A stretch of 64,000 nucleotides of DNA from Primulina eburnea (taxonomy: Eukaryota > Streptophyta > Magnoliopsida > Lamiales > Gesneriaceae). The notes under the pieces were generated by a model. It did no database searches and was not told the DNA's origin. It saw nothing but the letters and a program-made list of their open reading frames with translations. Shown piece by piece: positions 35,962 through 47,359 of the stretch (within the stretch, counting starts at the first letter, position 1; each line of letters starts with the position of its first letter). Location of the stretch: positions 6,324,001 to 6,388,000 of the forward strand of contig NC_133116.1 of the NCBI RefSeq assembly GCF_022965805.1, read 5' to 3'. Made by a program: the position numbers and the translations under genes.

Positions 35962-36147
35962 ATAAGGCAGATATTTGTGTGAGACGGTCTCACGGGTCGT
36001 ATTTGTGAGACGGATCTCTTATTTGAATCATCCATGAAAAGATATTATTTTTTATGCTAGGAGTACTACTTTTTCTTGTGAATATAAGTAGGATTGACCC
36101 GTCTCATAAATTAAGATCCGTGAGACGGTCTCACATGAGACTCACTC
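35962..36147 (+). repeat. ~180-bp MITE-like repeat, copy 8
   Basis: One of the best-preserved members: TTGTGTGAGACGGTCTCACG at one end and GTGAGACGGTCTCACATGAG at the other. It lies about 0.9 kb upstream of the NHL gene. Confidence 0.85.
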
Positions 36148-37036
36148 CAATAATAATAGCTTGATGGATATATATTATATCATCGTTAAAAATCTATTAA
36201 AAAATCCATCCATAAAAAAAAAACAAACAAACAAAAAAAATTATTTTTTTACTTATTTTTTTGTGGTTTTATTTTAATATATACATTATGATATATTTGA
36301 TTTATTATTAATATTAATATTGATACATTAAATTTTAAGAATTTATTTCTTAAAATTATTTATGAAATTTGATTACAAGCACACAATTTCTCTTTTATGT
36401 AACAAAAAAATCTAATTTCAACCACTCATTCAAGAGATTAGATTTCACTTTCAGCCACCTTTTTGTAATAAAATCGCCCTTTACTCTAAAAGTATTTTCT
36501 GTTAAAAAATATGCTGTTGACAGCCATGAATTTGCTGTTTAAATATCCCATCATTATCATATTTTGCTAAGATATGATTTCACACACCCCACTTCAACTC
36601 TGTTTGCCGATTATTAGTGTTGGATTTGTCAACTAAATTTGATGTTTTTAAACAGATTAGCGTAATCGATCACCATTCACTCAAAATCTTGTTTTGTGCA
36701 GAGGAGTTTTGATTCTGTTTTAATGGTGGGTGGGGACTCCAAGTCACCATTTACACAACCCAAAACTCACTCTCGTCTCGCTTTCTTTTATCTTTTTCTC
36801 TTTCTTTAACCATTTCATTTCACACTCCCTTCACTCTTCACTCACTGCCTCGCCCACGCACACCATTACTTTTTTGCCTTTTTCCTTTTATTCTCTGGTT
36901 CTTTTCTCAAAAGAATCTCAAAACCCACAGACCCTTTTGTTTTTAGGGTTTAACTTTCGAGCAATGCGGCTCTTCGATCTCCATTTTTGAACATTTTTTG
37001 TAGTGCTCTGTGTTTCTTGAACGAATGCTTTGAGAC
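36148..37036 (+). promoter_or_regulatory. Upstream region and 5'UTR of the NHL gene
   Basis: AT-rich, becoming pyrimidine-rich (CTCTTTCTTT, TTTTCCTTTT) over about 36770-36910, which is typical of a plant leader. The frames at 36730-37238 lie in the leader, first exon and first intron out of frame with the protein and are not genes. Confidence 0.4.
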
Positions 37037-39769
37037 ATGGCTTTTAAGATGGGGGAAAACGTTCTGGCTTTGCTCTTCACTGTTGTTCTTCTTTTTGGTG
37101 GTGTGTGCTCTGTTTCACTTACTGTCTCACCTGCCAGTAAGTAGTTTTCCTTTGCACATTTTGCTTGTATGTATATGCATTTCTATTGTGTTCTTTGAGA
37201 TTCTTTCGTTTGATTACTTTTTTCTTTCATTTTTTTAAAAAATATTTGTAATTTTCTTCTTTAACTGATTGGACAGGGATTGTTAATGGGTTTTTCTCAA
37301 ATGCATTTTCCATGGCGATGAAACGGGTTTTATCACTCAAGGTCCCCACTAAAGCAGGTAAAGATGAATTCATCATTAGATTGAATGTTTCTTGAAATAT
37401 TTTGTTTTAATAAAATTTCGTTCATTAAATGCGAAAATGGGGATGATTTTGTGGTATTCGCAGCGATATCAGGACGTCCAATAATGAAATTTGAGAGTGG
37501 GTATAACGTGGAGACTGTCTTTGATGGCAGCAAGCTTGGCATTGAGCCGTATGCTGTTGAAGCATTACCTGATGGAGACCTTCTAATTTTGGATTCAGCT
37601 AATAGCAATCTTTATAAGATTTCCTCTTCCTTGTCCCTTTGTAAGTTTGTAAAGTGGGATTCTCCTTTTATTGCGATTTATTGGTGAAATCACTCTAGCT
37701 AATTGTGTATATGTTGGTGCTTTCTTAGATCACGCGGTGCGGTTTTTGTGCTAGACTTTTCTACTTATATTAATATATTGATTTACGTATTGTTGGAAAT
37801 CGAATGGAATTTTATACTTTTGTTCTAAATTAGATGTTGAATTGCTGATGTTGATGGTATGTTGGGCTCTTATCTCCACACATCTGTTGACAATGATATG
37901 CCAATACGGGTTAATTAGCTAAATTTGGTTTTTCAGTTGTTTTGAAATGTTTCATTTTACATACTTTTGGTCTAGCTCTGCATTGGCGGTATTTCATTTT
38001 TTGGATGTAGTATAGGAGAAGTCATTTGTGTGATAAGTTGGGGTTGCAGATTTCTATGATATTAGATGACCCCATTTTCTGTTTTTCGTGATATTCTAAC
38101 ACAGCGTTGATTGCTGGGAATTAACTCAACTTTTGAGATCTGATTCTTGCCCTTTTTGCAATGCCTTTCCTTTTTCCCCCTTCACACCTACTAAATTATG
38201 TAATATATATTACAGACAGCCGGCCAAAGTTGGTTTCAGGGTCGGCTGATGGATATTATGGCCACGTGGATGGAAAATTTAGGGAAGCAAAGATGAATCA
38301 TCCTAAAGGTCTTACAGTTGATGACAGAGGAAATATTTATGTTGCGGACACGGACAATATGGCAATCAGAAAGATTAGTGACACAGGTGATTCTTTTTTA
38401 TTTGTCATTTAGCCTATATAGAAGTATTGTTGTTTGTATAGTTACATTTATATATTGTTGCCTTGTTTTGGCGAGTGACTCAAGTTTAAAACATTTTTAT
38501 TGGTTTTTGAATTGCAATTGTGGTCATCTTGCTTTCTGTAGGAGTCACAACCATTGCCGGAGGCAAACGGGGTCGTGGTGGTGGACATGTTGATGGACCA
38601 AGTGAAGATGCAAAATTTTCAAATGATTTCGATGTGATCTATATTGGGAGCAGTTGCTCTCTTCTCGTTATTGACCGTGGAAACAAGGCAGTTCGTGAAA
38701 TACAACTCCATTTTGATGATTGTGCTCATCAGTATGGAAGTGGTTTCCCCATAGGTAAGATACCTCAAACGTCACTCATTAATCACAAGTACGTGCATAA
38801 AGTTATTTACAAGAGGGAATATCTGCAGGCATTGCAGTGCTTATAGCAGCTGGATTCTTTGGTTATATGCTAGCCTTGCTTCAACAAAGGGTTGGTTCGA
38901 TTGTTTCTTCTCAAGACGTGAGTTGATTTTATGCTTCTCACGATAAATAATTTGTTTGACTGTTATTACATTCACTTCAACTACTTGAATATGAGCGCTT
39001 TAACTAATATGTTGCGCATTCATGCTTGAATTTTACGACATCTAACTTCCGAAGGACTGACAGCTATTTTATCTTTAGCCAGTCAATTATCCATACCTTT
39101 ACCTTCTATTACTTGGATCAGGAAATTGTAGAGGCAAATGTTTCTCCCAATACATATCAGAAACCAATGAAATCTGTGAAACGGCCTCCATTAATTCCAA
39201 CAGAAGATGAGCAAGAAGAAAGCTTTCTAGGATCTGTTGGGAGATTGGTTGCCCAAACTGGAGCGTCTGCCGCTGAAATAATGGGAGGAGTGTTCACTGT
39301 GTTCCACAAGAATCCATCAAAATATCAAAGCCAAAATCAGTATCACCAACATCGAAAGTATTCCAATTCTTGGCCGTTGCAAGAGAGCTTTGTTATTCCA
39401 GATGAGGACGAGCCTCCTGCCATTGAAACTCGGACACCTACTCCTCGGAAAACCTATGCCTTCATGTCCAAAGATTCTGAGAAAATGCAACAGCTTCGCC
39501 AAAGTCGAGCTTTCTATAGTGGGTGGGACGGAGACCAGCAGCAGCAGCAGCAAACAAAGAAGCAGCAACATCACCATCAATATCGTTCCTCTGCACCACA
39601 AACATACTATGAACAGGGCTCTGAGAACACCAATGAGATAGTTTTTGGAGCAGTGCAAGAGCAAAATAAACAGCAAGAAAACATGGTAATTAAGCCTCTC
39701 AACCATAGTTTTCCAGTTTATGATAATCGTAACATTCATTCTCGAGTCAGCCATGGGTATGGACATTGA
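37037..39769 (+). CDS. NHL-repeat domain membrane protein
   Basis: Exons 37037-37136, 37277-37357, 37464-37640, 38216-38386, 38542-38754, 38829-38917 and 39122-39769 give about 492 aa with all junctions in frame and GT-AG. MAFKMGENVLALLFTVVLLF is a signal-peptide-like N-terminus. NHL-type beta-propeller repeats follow: PYAVEALPDGDLLILDSANS, HPKGLTVDDRGNIYVADTDN, SSCSLLVIDRGNKAVREI. Exon 6 encodes a transmembrane helix (GIAVLIAAGFFGYMLALL). The last exon is a low-complexity cytosolic tail rich in Gln and His with a poly-Q/poly-H stretch. Plants have a small family with this layout; its biochemical role is not established. The extracellular or lumenal position of the propeller is inferred from the signal peptide and single later TM helix. 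Confidence 0.9.
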
Positions 39770-41733
39770 TCTTTAGTGCACCTGTCTTTAATTTTTCAAG
39801 ATTGCTTGTTGGTGGGATATATCAAAAGTTTGGGGTATAGCTAGCTGGGTGCTAATATTGTATTGCTACATCTTTGGAGATGGTATCTGTTTGCTAGAGT
39901 AGGTTTCCTAGTGTAAAATTTACCTTATAGCAATATATATCTATTGTAGCTACTAAAAAGAAATGTTATCAGACCTATGTTTTTCGAAATGTACTAGTTT
40001 TCAAAAGTATGAGTTTGTGCCCTAAACAAATGTTATTAGTCCAATGTTTATAGGCAGAAACATTCAACTACAGACAGGTTTCATTCGTGATGTATCGGTT
40101 GCCGTTTGATAATGTGGGTGAATCAGGTGATCCATATGTCATGGAAATGATTGTGCCCCTCTAGAGGTTCCATGGACAGACAAACATTTGTTTCTTTACT
40201 TAACTTCTTGAAGGTGGTTAGCGGACCACTGTTGCTAAATAATTTGGTAGTGCTGATATAAAATTAATATATCTGATCTGCAAAAATGTTTTAACATATC
40301 AAGACAATTGATAGACATATTTCTATTAAATATCCACCCGAGAATGTGGGCACATTTCCTAAGTTACTGATCACATGTCTTTAATTAATCTCAGACTATC
40401 TGAACTTGTTAATCCTAGCTGCACTTGCATGTGACCAGTGTAAAAAGTTAGGGAATCATTTTTTGATTTCAGACAATGATTGGGATTCATATTGAAATTT
40501 GAGAAATCTAGTGAAAGAGATGTATCATCCACCACAAACACATTTTTTTTCCAGCTCAATGAAGAGTTTATTACAATTGAGTTTCAGATCCGATATGTTT
40601 TATTAATGTAGAAAATATTGAGAACCACTAACTTCAGACATTGACAAAAAACTTTAATCTTTGTTTAAGCTCGTTGTAGATAGAAATCGACTCAAATTTG
40701 TTAGCAACATAGACATTTCCCCTTGTAATCAACACCAAGATTCATCTTCCCCTTCCCATCTTAAATTTTTTTGGTTGCTTCTCATGTCTTCATTTAACTT
40801 TCAATTATTTAATTAATTAAGAGTTTTTTTGGCTTTTCGGTTTTCCATCAAATTTTTTGGGTAACTTTTATCTTTCGACTTCTTTCTATGAACCAATTTT
40901 TTGAATTCTAAATAATGATTTGATATAGGACAAAAATAAGGGAAAAAAGTAACATTCTTCCCACTTCTTTCCAAGAGAAAGAGTGATAAATAATAATGTG
41001 CTGAAATTTAATTAGCAATTTGAACGTGTTAGCAGACGAAAATTTTGAATTCAACATAACTTCAAGGGTATAGTTCCAATTTTCTGACAAAACTCATGAT
41101 TCCTAAAATTTGAAAATATAGTTTTCATGTGGACGATAAATCTGTGAAACAATGTATTTCCTCGAGTCGACACAATTTTTAGAAATTGCAAAATTGGAAA
41201 ATGTTGATGATAAATCTGCAAGGATATGGTAGGGAGCGTAGGTGAGAGGTTAGTCCATTATCCGATGTAATAGTGCGGTATATATATTAGCATATATTTT
41301 CTCAACTCAAAATTTACATTAGTTTGCATTAGAAATGGTGTATTTTAAATATATATTTTTTATTTAAAGAAATAAAGTCATAACTTTCAAATCAATATTT
41401 TCTCGAACCACTTGCCAATGGTTGTCAAAAATATTTAGTAACAACAATACCCAACTCCCATAAAACTGCTAGAAAGATGCCTCCTGACTTTCCAAACGAC
41501 TATCTAAAATGATCGGCGTTATACTTCTGTATTTCGCACGATTCATTTGGCTGCAGAGATGCCATGAAATTAAGAATGTTCTCTTTTCTTGGATGCAACC
41601 TTTGATATGCGACCCAAAATCTATTTCCACCTCTTCAAGAACAAAATCGATTCCTCGGTGCTAGCCACCACAATATCGTGTAGGCTATAGAAAATCAGTG
41701 CCAAACATTTTATGCTATCGGACTAAAAATAAA
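39770..41733. other. NHL gene 3'UTR, then intergenic DNA
   Basis: The first few hundred bases are probably 3'UTR. Beyond that no gene is recognised. The stretch 41500-41730 has a more mixed composition and may be a relic interrupted by the copia insertion, since it continues at 46299, but no protein similarity could be read. Confidence 0.35.
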
Positions 41734-41738
41734 AACAT

Positions 41739-42022
41739 TGTTGGTCATTTGCATCAAGTCTGCCACCTCATGTTCTTTTCTCTTAAGTTCTCTGTTATCT
41801 TTTTGGTTTATTATTTGTTGAGTCCAGTTTAATAAGTCAACTAGCCGTTGCTAAATTATAGACAGATTGTTAGTTTGTTATTCATTAACCTATATATTGT
41901 AAAGCTTCCGTTGCAAATAAATGAAGTTCTCAGCTTTCTTTTCCAATATATCTTCCAACATTTTTCATACTTTTGTGCAAAGATCTTATTCATATTTTTG
42001 TTCTTTCATCTTTAAACTATCA
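41739..42022 (+). repeat. 5' LTR of the young copia element
   Basis: 284 bp, TG..CA ends, a TATATATTGT TATA-like motif near 41891, and AATAAATGAAG near the likely polyadenylation region. It differs from the 3' LTR at three sites near 41746, 41865 and 41887. Confidence 0.95.
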
Positions 42023-42078
42023 AAGTGGTATCAGAGCTCTCTTCTTAAGGGATCTGTGAGTTCATTTGACTGTTTGAA

Positions 42079-45018
42079 ATGGAAAGTGAATCTCATTTTT
42101 CATCAATGGCTCCACCAGTCTTCGATGGAGAAAATTATCAAATGTGGGCAGTACGTATGGAAACGTACTTGGACGCATTGGATTTATGGGAAGATGTGGA
42201 AGAGGATTATGACGTTCAACCTCTTCCAGCTAATCCTACTATGGCACAGATCAAGGCACAAAAGGAGAAAAAGACGAGAAAATCAAAGGCGAAAGCATGC
42301 TTATTTTCAGCGGTTTCGTCCACGATTTTCACAAGAATTATGTCTCTCAAAACAGCTAAGGCAATTTGGGACAATCTAAAGGGAGAATATGCAGGAGATG
42401 AAAGAATTAAAGGGATGCAAGTTCTAAACTTGATCAGGGAATTCGAACTTCAAAGAATGAAAGACTCAGAGACAATTAAAGATTACTCTAACAAGCTTCT
42501 TAATATTGCAAATAGAGTAAGACTTCTTGGATCTGAATTTACCGACACAAGAATTGTTGAAAAAATTCTTGTTACAGTACCTGAAAGATATGAGGCAACT
42601 GTCACTACCTTGGAGAATACAAAAGACTTGACAAAAATTTCTCTTGCTGAATTGTTGAATGCTTTGCAAGCACAAGAACAGAGAAGACAAATGAGAGAGG
42701 ATACAACATCTGAAGGAGCCTTGGCAGCCAAACATCAAAATTTGACCAAATACAAAAAGAAGAAGAAGAATTTCGAACGGAATGAAGCAAGTACATCTGT
42801 CTTTCCAAAAGGAAAAAATGGAAATCAAAAAAATTCCTATCCAGTTTGCCAACATTGTGGGAAGAAGAGTCATCCTTCATTTAAATGCTGGAGGAGACCT
42901 GATGCTAAGTGTTCCAAGTGCAATCAACTTGGGCATGAAGCAGTGATATGCAAAGAAAAAGCTCATCATCAAGAAGTTGAAGCCCAAGTTGCAACTCAAG
43001 AGGATGAGGATCAGCTTTTTGTGGCATCTTGCCTTGCAAGCATTAGCTCATCTGAAAGTTGGTTGATTGACAGTGGATGCACCAACCACATGACTCATGA
43101 CAAGGGACTTTTCATAGATTTCAAGCCAATTGATATCAATAAGGTAAAAATTGGAAATGGTGATTACATTTCTGTCAAAGGGAAAGGAACAATTGCCATA
43201 ACAAGTGCTGCAGGTACAAAGAAAATCTTTGATGTTCTTTATGTGCCAGAAATTGACCAGAATTTGCTAAGTGTTGGTCAATTAATGGGAAAAGGCTTTA
43301 AAGTAATCTTTGAAGATGGTTTTTGTCGCATTCTTGATGCCATGAGTCGGGAAACTCTCAAAGTTAGAATGAAGGGTAATAGTTTTTCTTTTGATCCCAT
43401 GAAAGAAGAACTTGTTGCATATTCTACTGAAGTCAGCAACACCGCAATATGGCACAAGAGGCTCGGTCATTGTCCTTTGGAAAAGATGCAGCTCATGCAA
43501 GAAAAAAAGTTGACAATTGGCTTACCAAACTTTGGAAATCACTTGTTAAACTGTTATACTTGTCAATATGGTAAACACAGAAGAAGACCATTCCCAAAGT
43601 CAACTTGGAAGGCCACTCAAAAGCTTCAACTTATTCACACAGATGTATTCGGGCCTCTAAGAACACCATCATTAGCAGGTAGTCGGTATTACATCAGTTT
43701 TATAGATGATTTTACAAGATTTTGCTGGCTTTTCTTCTTAAAATTCAAATCAGAAGTTGCTGGAGTATTTTGGAAATTCAAGAAAATTGTGGAGAATCAG
43801 AGTGGCTGTAGGATTCAAACGATAAGATCTGATAATGGAAAAGAATACACTTCACAGGAATTCAATTTGTTCTGTGAGAAAGCCGGCATAGAACACCAAT
43901 TAACTGCTTCATATACTCCGCAACAAAATGGAGTTAGTGAAAGACGAAACCAATACATAATGGAGATGACCAGATGTATGCTTGATGAGAAGGAGTTACC
44001 CAAGAAGTTTTGGGCTGAAGCAGCATGTACAACAGTTTTTTTGCAAAACAGATTGCCCTCCAAGGCTTTGAAGGATAAAACTTCATTCGAGGCATGGTAT
44101 GGTTATAAACCTTCACTCAAATTCCTAAGAGTATTTGGTTGTATTTGTTTCTCTCACGTTCCACATGTCAAGCGGGATAAACTAGACAAAAGGTCTGAAC
44201 CAGGCATCTTTGTGGGTTATAGTTCTGCCTCTAAAGCCTACAAGATGTATCAACCTCAAACAGGGAAGTTAATTGTTAGTAGAGATGTGTTCTTCCTTGA
44301 GGAAGATAAGTGGAACTGGGAACAAACGAAAGACACATCTACAAGCAAGATAAAATCAAGTTTGCCAATCCAAACTTCAGAAATTGAAGCGGAAACGGAA
44401 GATGATCCACCAATCCGAGGAACAAGATCACTTCATGATATTTATCAAAGATGCAATGTAGCCATTTGTGAACCTGCATGTTATGAAGAAGCCATTAAAG
44501 ACCAAAAGTGGAAAAAGGCAATGGAGGAGGAGCTATCGATGGTAAAAAAGAACAAGACTTGGGTGCTAGTTGATAGGCCAAATGATAGAAAAATAATTGG
44601 AGTAAAATGGGTGTTTAGGACCAAGTTCAATGCTGATGGGTCTATCAACAAGCACAAAGCTAGGCTGGTTGTCAAGGGATATGCTCAAATTTTTGGAGTC
44701 GATTACTCCGAGACATTTGCCTCGGTTGCCAGATTAGACACTATACGGTTGGTCCTAGCTATAGCAGCTCAAAATGGGTGGAAAATATTCCAGCTAGATG
44801 TAAAATCAGCCTTCCTAAATGGTCTACTGCAGGAGGAAATCTTTGTTGAGCAACCAGAAGGATTCATTGAAGAAGGCCATGAAGACAAAGTGTGCCTACT
44901 AAAAAAGGCACTCTACGGCTTAAAACAAGCTCCACGAGCTTGGTATAGTCGTATAGATGATCATTTATTGAGCTTGGGTTTTGAAAAAAAGTCTATTAGA
45001 AGTCACCCTATATTTTAA
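42079..45018 (+). CDS. copia gag-pol: gag, protease, integrase and 5' part of reverse transcriptase
   Basis: Open for 979 residues from MESESHFSSMAPPVFDGENY. It has a UBN2-type gag region (about residues 15-200) and two CCHC-like zinc knuckles (CQHCGKKSHPSFKC from residue 257, then CSKCNQLGHEAVIC). The aspartic protease motif is WLIDSGCTNHMTHD (D at residue 331). The integrase has an HHCC zinc region (HKRLGHC, CYTCQYGK) and core D-D-E blocks (HTDVFGPL, IRSDNGKEY, QNGVSERRN). The RT N-terminal half includes VKWVFRTKFNADG and QLDVKSAFLNG. The natural continuation of the RT lies in the next frame from about 44985; the frame here runs into a stop 27 nt after the A-run. Confidence 0.95.
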   Translation: MESESHFSSMAPPVFDGENYQMWAVRMETYLDALDLWEDVEEDYDVQPLPANPTMAQIKAQKEKKTRKSKAKACLFSAVSSTIFTRIMSLKTAKAIWDNLKGEYAGDERIKGMQVLNLIREFELQRMKDSETIKDYSNKLLNIANRVRLLGSEFTDTRIVEKILVTVPERYEATVTTLENTKDLTKISLAELLNALQAQEQRRQMREDTTSEGALAAKHQNLTKYKKKKKNFERNEASTSVFPKGKNGNQKNSYPVCQHCGKKSHPSFKCWRRPDAKCSKCNQLGHEAVICKEKAHHQEVEAQVATQEDEDQLFVASCLASISSSESWLIDSGCTNHMTHDKGLFIDFKPIDINKVKIGNGDYISVKGKGTIAITSAAGTKKIFDVLYVPEIDQNLLSVGQLMGKGFKVIFEDGFCRILDAMSRETLKVRMKGNSFSFDPMKEELVAYSTEVSNTAIWHKRLGHCPLEKMQLMQEKKLTIGLPNFGNHLLNCYTCQYGKHRRRPFPKSTWKATQKLQLIHTDVFGPLRTPSLAGSRYYISFIDDFTRFCWLFFLKFKSEVAGVFWKFKKIVENQSGCRIQTIRSDNGKEYTSQEFNLFCEKAGIEHQLTASYTPQQNGVSERRNQYIMEMTRCMLDEKELPKKFWAEAACTTVFLQNRLPSKALKDKTSFEAWYGYKPSLKFLRVFGCICFSHVPHVKRDKLDKRSEPGIFVGYSSASKAYKMYQPQTGKLIVSRDVFFLEEDKWNWEQTKDTSTSKIKSSLPIQTSEIEAETEDDPPIRGTRSLHDIYQRCNVAICEPACYEEAIKDQKWKKAMEEELSMVKKNKTWVLVDRPNDRKIIGVKWVFRTKFNADGSINKHKARLVVKGYAQIFGVDYSETFASVARLDTIRLVLAIAAQNGWKIFQLDVKSAFLNGLLQEEIFVEQPEGFIEEGHEDKVCLLKKALYGLKQAPRAWYSRIDDHLLSLGFEKKSIRSHPIF

Positions 45019-45997
45019 GAAACAAAATAATGATTTTCTTGTTGTGTCTTTGTATGTGGATGATTTGTTGGTGACAGGTAGCAATGCCAAGCTTATTGAT
45101 GGATTCAAGCAAGATATGATGCTGGTCTTTGACATGACAGATCTTGGGCTTATGACATATTTTCTTGGCATAGAAATCAAACAAGTTGATGGAGAAGTTT
45201 TCATCTGTCAGAGAAAATATGCCAAGGAAATACTTAAAAAGTTTCATATGGAAGAATGCAAAGAAATGGCTACACCAATGAATCAAAAAGAAAGCTTAAG
45301 CAAGGAAGATGGTTCAGACAAAGTTGAAGAAAGATATTTCAGAAGTATGGTTGGATGTTTGATGTACCTAACTGCTACAAGACCAGATATTCTTTTTGCT
45401 GTAAGCATTCTCTCTCGTTTTATGCATTGTGCTACTGAAATACACCTTCAAGCAGCAAAAAGAGTCATTAGATATATCAAAGGGACTGTTGACTATGGTG
45501 TAAAATTCAAGAAGTGTCAAAACTTCAAGTTGACAGGATTTTCTGATAGTGATTGGGGTGGATCCAAAGATGATATGAAGAGTACATCTGGGTATTGTTT
45601 TAATCTAGGATCTGGTGTGTTTTCTTGGTGTTCCAAGAAGCAAGAAAATTTGGCACAATCCACTGCAGAGGCAGAATTTGTTGCTGCTACAGCAACAGCA
45701 AACCAAGCATTGTGGTTGAGAAAGTTGTTATGCGACTTACACTTGAAGCAATTAACTGTTACAGAAGTATTTGTTGACAACCAGGCCGCGATATCAATAT
45801 CACATAACCCAGTTTTTCATGGAAAAACCAAACATTTTAATATCAAGTTGTTCTTTTTAAGAGAAGTGCAAAAAGAAGGAGAAGTGAGCCTGATTTATTG
45901 CAAATCTGAAGACCAACTTGCTGATATATTCACAAAACCTCTTCCAGCAAACAAATTTGAGTTTCTTAGACAAAGACTTGGAGTTTGCAGCCCTTAA
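44981..45997 (+). CDS. copia pol: RT C-terminus and RNase H (second frame)
   Basis: The RT catalytic motif appears in VSLYVDDLLVTG. The RNase H domain follows with GFSDSDWGG, STAEAEFVAATATA and VDNQAAISIS, ending DIFTKPLPANKFEFLRQRLG just before the polypurine tract. It overlaps the upstream frame by 38 nt. The first ATG at 44981 is not a natural start; this is the downstream part of one polyprotein separated by a one-base difference in A7. Confidence 0.93.
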   Translation: MKKSLLEVTLYFKKQNNDFLVVSLYVDDLLVTGSNAKLIDGFKQDMMLVFDMTDLGLMTYFLGIEIKQVDGEVFICQRKYAKEILKKFHMEECKEMATPMNQKESLSKEDGSDKVEERYFRSMVGCLMYLTATRPDILFAVSILSRFMHCATEIHLQAAKRVIRYIKGTVDYGVKFKKCQNFKLTGFSDSDWGGSKDDMKSTSGYCFNLGSGVFSWCSKKQENLAQSTAEAEFVAATATANQALWLRKLLCDLHLKQLTVTEVFVDNQAAISISHNPVFHGKTKHFNIKLFFLREVQKEGEVSLIYCKSEDQLADIFTKPLPANKFEFLRQRLGVCSP

Positions 45998-46009
45998 TGC
46001 AAGGAGGAG

Positions 46010-46293
46010 TGTTGGTTATTTGCATCAAGTCTGCCACCTCATGTTCTTTTCTCTTAAGTTCTCTGTTATCTTTTTGGTTTATTATTTGTTGAGTCCAGTT
46101 TAATAAGTCAACTAGCCGTTGCTAAATTATAGGCAGATTGTTAGTTTGTTATTCATTAGCCTATATATTGTAAAGCTTCCGTTGCAAATAAATGAAGTTC
46201 TCAGCTTTCTTTTCCAATATATCTTCCAACATTTTTCATACTTTTGTGCAAAGATCTTATTCATATTTTTGTTCTTTCATCTTTAAACTATCA
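46010..46293 (+). repeat. 3' LTR of the young copia element
   Basis: 284 bp copy of the 5' LTR with three transitions, preceded by the polypurine tract and followed by the AACAT target-site duplication. Confidence 0.95.
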
Positions 46294-46298
46294 AACAT

Positions 46299-47100
46299 GT
46301 TAAGCATTTCGATGGCAGCGCTATGCTGTGCTTTGATATGGGTATCAACGTACCTCAAAATAATTGGGAGATTTAATAAGCCAAGCAGCCTGAAGATTAT
46401 GCTGGATAGTTAGATTCCAAGCTGATTTAGCAGAGAAAAAACCATGAGACTATGAATAACACACACAAAATTGGTGTAGCCCTGATATCTGATTCAATGC
46501 TACACGTTTGTAAATGAAGAATGGATATAATAAGTCTAAATTTCACATTTCGCTTGTTGTAATGTTATTGACCGTCTTGAGTCTTTTTTACAAATACCTT
46601 GAACAACGTAGACGCGACATGGCATCAACAAATATCACATGTTTGGGTGTAACATTTTTGGTATTATATCCCCTGGAGTGAGCTTGTAAAAAACATAGAA
46701 AATTTCAAAGTGAAATTGGTAAATGTATGCAGTCAAAACATGGCGCATAGAAACAAACTCAAAACATTTGTAATTTAATTTCAGATCCTCTGCAGCTCTT
46801 GTATCATTCATATCATGTATCAAAACCACTTTTCAATGCAACGATATATATGCACTATGAGCCTAAGCTAAATGTTTCCAATTGGAATTCCAAATTACAA
46901 GGCCAAGTACTGCTTGCTAAATCTCAAGGTCAAGAGAATACAAAATGAATAAAAGGTCGTTTCTATTTCTTCTATGGTATACAGTGTACAACAAATTATG
47001 AATACCTAATTAAGTTTTTGCAGCAATCACTCACTTTTAAATAAATTGTGCAGTATTCATTTGGTTGTTACCTCAAAAGATCTGTTATCCCATCAGCTGA
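46299..47100. other. Flank between the copia element and the GNAT gene
   Basis: Contains the probable 3'UTR of the minus-strand GNAT gene near 46900-47100. The remainder has no recognisable gene. The minus-strand frame at 46635-46829 has no domain. Confidence 0.35.
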
Positions 47101-47359
47101 TCAACTAAGCTCCTCTTTGGGAATATCCACTGCAGAAGCGTCCTCGAGGACAGGAAGGTCCTTGCGCGTTAATTGCTTACGCATCTGCAATTTCAACAAG
47201 GTAAGTATGCTATCTGTCTTAACAACACCGTATCCTGCTTTAGTACACATGTTGCATGGAGCTTCATCAATAATCCTGCAATGTAGATAGACCTCCCTTG
47301 AGGGACTCATTTTCAAAAAAAGTTCCTCCCTCGCTTTCAATAGATGACAACCAATGCCT

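Larger units (their letters stand above)
41739..46293 (+). mobile_element. Young, nearly intact Ty1/copia retrotransposon
   Basis: Both LTRs are 284 bp (41739-42022 and 46010-46293), start TGTTGG and end ACTATCA. The element is flanked by a perfect 5-bp target-site duplication AACAT (41734-41738 and 46294-46298). A perfect tRNA-iMet primer-binding site TGGTATCAGAGC lies at 42026-42037, 3 nt after the LTR, and the polypurine tract GCAAGGAGGAG sits at 45999-46009. I count three differences between the LTRs, all transitions. The single polyprotein frame is broken only at the A-run 44984-44990. Domain order gag-PR-INT-RT-RH defines copia. Confidence 0.97.

Noticed and set aside
42466..42880. Minus-strand frames within copia gag
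   Set aside because: Antisense shadows of gag.
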